DNA of 64,000 bases from Diploscapter coronatus (lineage: Eukaryota; Nematoda; Chromadorea; Rhabditida; Rhabditidae): contig OZ038423.1 of assembly GCA_964036155.1 (NCBI GenBank), positions 14,213,249-14,277,248 of the forward strand, read 5' to 3'. How positions within the stretch are numbered: the first letter of the stretch is position 1; each line of letters opens with the position of its first letter. Position numbers and translations under genes: made by a program. Below are positions 60,001-64,000 of the stretch, in pieces. A model generated the notes under the pieces. The model was given only the letters and a program-made list of their open reading frames with translations, did no database searches and was not told the DNA's origin.

Positions 60001-61238
60001 GCTAAACTATCAAATTAGGAAAATACAGGAAGTCGGTTTGAATTTGGTAAAAAATATTTAGTCCTTTGGACTAAAATCGATAATTGAATTGCGAAACAGA
60101 ATATCAAATAAAATATCTACAAAAAATGTTAGCGGAATGAATTGATGAAGATGGAATGATTGAACGACGTAATGACTGATGTTTTGTTTCGCGCGCGCGT
60201 TTTTCTTCACTCCTTTCGCGCATTTCGATCGAATTCGATACGATGATGAAAATTAAAAAAAGAAAAACAATGAAAACGATCGACGGAAATGAAATGATAT
60301 ATGGAATGTATGATAAATGAAATATGAAAGACCTCGTCCAATTGATAATAGTAGAAATGATATAGATCAAAGAACTTTTCCTTGCAAAGATAATACATTT
60401 CTAAGATATCACAGAAATTTTCTTCTTCTGAGACTTTGGATTCATTTTTTTCCGAACCATTTACAATTTTCAATTTTTTAGTTTTTCTCATAACTTTGAG
60501 ATAAAATGAACTTCTGGACACAAAGAATACAAAAAATGTATTTCGACAATGAAAAGAATTGCATGAAAATTTCATCATTGACAAGGTTTCCTGAGAATTT
60601 TTTTTATAAGTTTTCGAGAAAAAATAAACTTTTGGAACAAGAATTTTTTTTAAAATCCATTTTGACGATGAAAGCAATTGCGCGAAACTTTCATCATTGG
60701 CGGAAACGGCTTTTTCTCAAAAAAAAAGTACCCATTCTGCTGCGAATTTTGGCGGGAACCAGAGAAATATCCAAAGCCAGTGTCCAAGTGCAAGTTTGTG
60801 CACTTTGAGGGCAAGTAAGCGAGCAGTCAGCAGTTCATTCGTCACGGAAATCGCGTTGTTCCCAGGTCTTATGAATACCAAGAGGTCGAACGTAAATGTT
60901 TAGGAGTAGAAGCACAAAAACCATGCGAAAAGGCAATCACTGAGATCATAGGGATGTTTGATCAGGAAATCATTTAGTACTCAGAGTTATGATATCGCTC
61001 TTTTGTGACAATGCGTGCTTTCATATTTTTTGGCAATTTTTTTCTTTGATTGCATAGAAATGATGGAAAGTTGGAAGGAATTTTGACTTATGGACAACAT
61101 CCTAACTCTAAAGGAAAAATCAAGTTTGATCTACTCAGCGCCCATTTTGAGCAAAGCACGGACAATACTATACAAGGAAATTTTGAGAGTGCGAATAAGG
61201 CGCGCTGTGCTGCGAGAATAAGAAAATCCGTCCCGTAA
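57096..61238 (+). CDS. Weakly supported gene model for a small Cys-containing, possibly membrane-anchored protein
   Basis: Candidate exons 57096-57256, 59560-59599, 60729-60814 and 61058-61238 join in phase to 155 aa. The last exon (NDGKLEGILTYGQHPNSKG and onward, stop at 61236-61238) and the third (YPFCCEFWREPEKYPK, SKCKFVHFEGK, ending at gtaagc) look protein-like. The 40-bp exon coding VRLRNGQMGSWSN has a good TTTCTAG acceptor and gtaagt donor. The first exon supplies a hydrophobic stretch (ILYLVLSFFFSPLLA) but is least certain; an overlapping frame there (MHFVPGFVILFLAFACS) looks like a better signal peptide but reaches a stop before any in-phase donor. The acceptor of exon 3 follows a run of A and is poor. 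The family is not recognised. Confidence 0.3.
60505..60728. repeat. Imperfect tandem duplication of about 120 bp
   Basis: 60505-60600 and 60626-60720 align: AATGAACTTCTGGACA / AATAAACTTTTGGAAC, GACAATGAAAAGAATTGC / GACGATGAAAGCAATTGC, TTTCATCATTG in both. The 156-codon minus-strand frame across it (60207-60677) is a by-product. Confidence 0.6.
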
Positions 61239-62472
61239 ATGCAATGTGCAAATAAATTTGCGAGGCACCAATTCAGACCCTCCTTTCCGCCCTAATCAAC
61301 AACTCACTCACATTCCCATTTATTCATTCGTCCCTACTTTTTCTCGATATATGAAGATTCACGCAGAACCAAAATATATCGGTCAAAGTTGAAAACAAAT
61401 TTGAAAATCGGGGGAAATTTCAATTTCAGCCTAAAAGTGGAACAAATAAAGAGCAGATTGAATGCCATTGGATGGGCAAAAGCATTATAAAGGCCCCGAC
61501 ATATACGAGTTGTAAAACGGAGAAAAAATCCAGTAGATATCGAAATGAAATGAAAATATGGAACGCATAAAATATAAACATAGATAAAGATTCGCAAGAT
61601 ACGAATTAGAAAATGTGTAAAACATTGCAATATTTCGTGCATCAGACGAAACATGATGCAATATGTCGATTTGAGCTCTCGTTGAATTCAAACAATTCAA
61701 GGTCAATCTTATTGAGTCGAAAGAGAACATTAAAAATTTAATGAGCCGTAAAATTTTATGACAGGTAGTGAACGTATCAATCAAATATAATTATTTCACT
61801 ACTAAATTGATCTTTCAACCCAGAAGCTTTGAAAATCACCTATTTCCGACGATATTGGTTAATCCAGTCGGCGCGTCCTTTTCTTATTATCGCATCAAAT
61901 TTGATAAACGTATCAATTAAATGAAGTCTAATTTTTATCTAGTAAAATCTAACAAACTTATCCAAAAATATTATCGTCCAATATTTATTTTAAAAAAAGC
62001 ATAATTTTAGTAATTGTTCTATACTTCATGCGTCAAAATTTTAGCTGAGATTTTTATCAGCATAAATCTCGAATATCTTTTTTGGGTTTGTCAATTTTTA
62101 TTTTTAATCGAATCTTCAACTTATTTTGGAAGTTCAAAAAACTCATCGTCTTTCCAAATGAATGAGCGTTTATGTCTGCGAATGCAGCGGATAATTTACG
62201 AAGATGTGGAAATGAGAAAGCAAGAAGGAATTAGCTGCAAGTCGAAAAGATAAGGACAGGGCGAATTATGGAGGGCAGAAGCAGGTACGCGACAGGTGAA
62301 ATCTCGGATAGTGAAATCAAATCAATGGAAGTGTGGGGGGCGGCTACGTCAAAAACACAAGCCTGTTACTCTCTCGCAGCAGCTTTGAATTCATTTCTCG
62401 GACATTTATGCCGTCGCGCTGCTAAACTCGCTAACTCTTGGCATTTTTCTCATTTAACATACAAATTTTAAA
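61239..62472. other. Intergenic, no gene seen
   Basis: About 1.2 kb between the doubtful model and the right-edge gene. A GC-richer patch at 62255-62450 directly upstream of the 62473 start codon is probably promoter. Confidence 0.45.
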
Positions 62473-64000
62473 ATGAGACTTTCCGATGGGTTTAATTTAA
62501 TTTTATATTCAATTCTCATTCCTATAGCCCAAACCTGTATACCTTCGATAGATATTGAACCTACTTTACCTCCAGTAACAAGTAAGATTTTTCCTAGTTT
62601 TCAAATCATCATTCAGAAAGGACGTCGTTTGAGCTAAAATGTACTGTCTTGTTTTACTATCTATTTAATTTCGAGTGCTACTATATCTGAATGTGATTTT
62701 ATGGATTAATTCTGTAGAACTTATTAGTTTAGCTCGAAGGACTACCATTTCATCAGATACAACTGTTTCTAGTTCTAGTGAGTTTGTTCTAAAATGTTGC
62801 TTTATGCACGGTTTGAAGTGGCGATTTTTGTTTCTGCCATAACTTTGGCCAGCGTGATGGCTGATATTCTTTCTGTTGAGCGATTAAATAGGATTATCTT
62901 ATCATTTAGCAACGGAATCATTTGAAACCACTCCCACGACAGAGTTCATGTCAACTTCGACCCCAACGACGTCATTTTCCAGTTGTACGTTGCAATTTAT
63001 GTTGGTCACAGTTTGAATCGCACAAAACTAGAGGTTCAGATTTCGCAGCTTCTCATTTTGACATCGTTGATTCTCTATAAAGTCGAAATTGATCTTTCTT
63101 CTTGAGTTGAAAAAAGAAATTATCCCTGATCGAAGCTGTTTTTTTTTCTTTTGACGAACCTCGATTTTGTCGCGAATCAGCCGTATTACTTCGCTCGGAT
63201 GGCCCTTGATGCTAACGTTTATGTCCGTTTTCTTGGAATAAGCTGCTTACCAAACCACTCACTATCCACTAGCTTGATCAAGAGAATTCAAAATACACCC
63301 CGAATGCCTTTTTGAATGACGCTGATCTTGTTAATCCAATAATGTTGAGCATGCAACAAGTCTCGGCAAATCACACTGACAAGCAAGGCGATTTTTGATC
63401 CCACACTTGCTAACTAGTGATGTCAATAATTAAAGTTTGCAGTGATTCCTAGTTTTTTGGTGTTTCGTCCCAAACTTTTGTCTTACTTTGATATATCGAC
63501 CTTTGTAACTTGGGCAGCGTTCAGCAACAACAAGCACGACAACAACAACGTCAACTTCGACATCAACAACAACGACGACAACTCCATATCGTAAGTTTCT
63601 CTATCAAAATTTCAGACAATAAAATTGTTCAGCTTGCAACACTGCAAATTGTCCGAACTCATACGATATGGACTGTTTCACACTTGGAATACCTGCTTGT
63701 GTGGATTTTGAGAACTTGATCACCAAGACCTTTACGACTGATGGCGCTGGGGGATGCAGGCATAATTAAACTGTCATATTTTGAGCCAATTTGAATTTTA
63801 GCATGCAATTCGATTGTTTATTGCCTAATGCAATTGTTTATGTGCCGCCTGCACCGGCACCACCTGTTCCAGCTACATTACCTGGTTTTTTTAGATTGGT
63901 AAAATTCGGATTTACTTCAAAATTAAGGCTTAATCCCTCCCGGTGCGCCTATTGAGATTATTTGCACACAGATACCGATTTTTGGAGGTAATTTCCATGA
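62473..64000 (+). CDS. Secreted protein with Thr-rich linker and Cys-rich domain, runs off the right edge
   Basis: Exons 62473-62581, 62718-62777, 62910-62984, 63525-63590, 63633-63759, 63802-63884, 63928-63987 and beyond; all joins keep phase, and the last seen ends in phase 1 at gtaatt. A signal peptide (MRLSDGFNLILYSILIPIAQ) is followed by TCIPSID, a Thr/Ser-rich linker of TSTTTT type, then a Cys-rich part: PCNTANCPN, MDCF, PACVDF, GGCSMQFDC, a Pro-rich stretch and IEIICTQ. The layout resembles the C6 cluster at 5.7-28.8 kb, with linker-domain phase 1 as there, but cysteine spacing differs and the gene is on the opposite strand. The intron 63760-63801 (42 nt) begins with GC (CAG|gcataa). 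The exon at 63928 uses a ttaag acceptor. A second acceptor choice at the linker exon (63524/63525) is preferred for its TTCAG and phase. Confidence 0.65.

Noticed and set aside
60207..60677. 156-codon minus-strand open frame
   Set aside because: Produced by an imperfect tandem duplication and AT-rich sequence; mostly Phe/Lys/Ser, with no domain.
62258..62285. Sequence resembling a solo mariner end (CAGGGCGAATTATGGAGG)
   Set aside because: Matches the inverted repeat only with a gap of several bases and lacks a partner end or TA flanks. Similarity may be chance.

Overview
This window is from a nematode genome, most likely a free-living rhabditid other than C. elegans. The evidence is AT-rich intergenic DNA, many very short introns (about 42-60 nt), TTTCAG-type acceptors, and protein families typical of these worms: secreted C6-domain proteins, C-type lectin-domain proteins, and a Tc1/mariner element. 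Species cannot be determined from the sequence alone. All gene models were built by hand from open frames and splice sites, and reading phase was checked across every junction.

Left part (1-32 kb, accessory, all genes on the minus strand). A two-domain C-type lectin gene (79-1835) and an unrecognised secreted protein (2535-3330) are followed by six genes of one family: 5759-6748, 7927-9634, 11148-12543, 17533-18588, 21642-23648 and 25556-28791. An orphan first exon of the same family lies at 31302-31389. Five of the six genes encode a signal peptide, a short Cys-containing N-terminal motif (CIRTVP-like), a Thr/Pro-rich mucin-like linker and a C-terminal six-cysteine (C6) domain. The sixth lacks a recognisable linker. 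Intron phases are conserved across the family. The cluster shows duplication, apparent exon exchange between neighbours and promoter duplication, as in a rapidly evolving secreted or surface mucin-like family.

Middle part (33-54 kb, conserved genes). SmE (SNRPE orthologue, plus strand, 33042-33903) is followed by the GPI-anchor transamidase catalytic subunit (PIGK/GPI8 orthologue, plus strand, 35336-49611). Its 6.1-kb third intron holds a complete antisense SLC22-like transporter gene (37143-41241), and its fourth intron holds a degenerate tandem array of tRNA-like units. A 13-exon SLC16/monocarboxylate-transporter-like gene (50912-53852) lies on the minus strand.

Right part (55-64 kb). A TA-flanked mariner-type transposon with a broken transposase lies at 55449-56751. 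A weakly supported plus-strand gene model follows (57096-61238). At the right edge is a plus-strand secreted protein with a Thr-rich linker and Cys-rich domain (62473 onward) that runs off the window.

No rRNA, confident functional tRNA, CRISPR array or other prokaryotic feature was seen.
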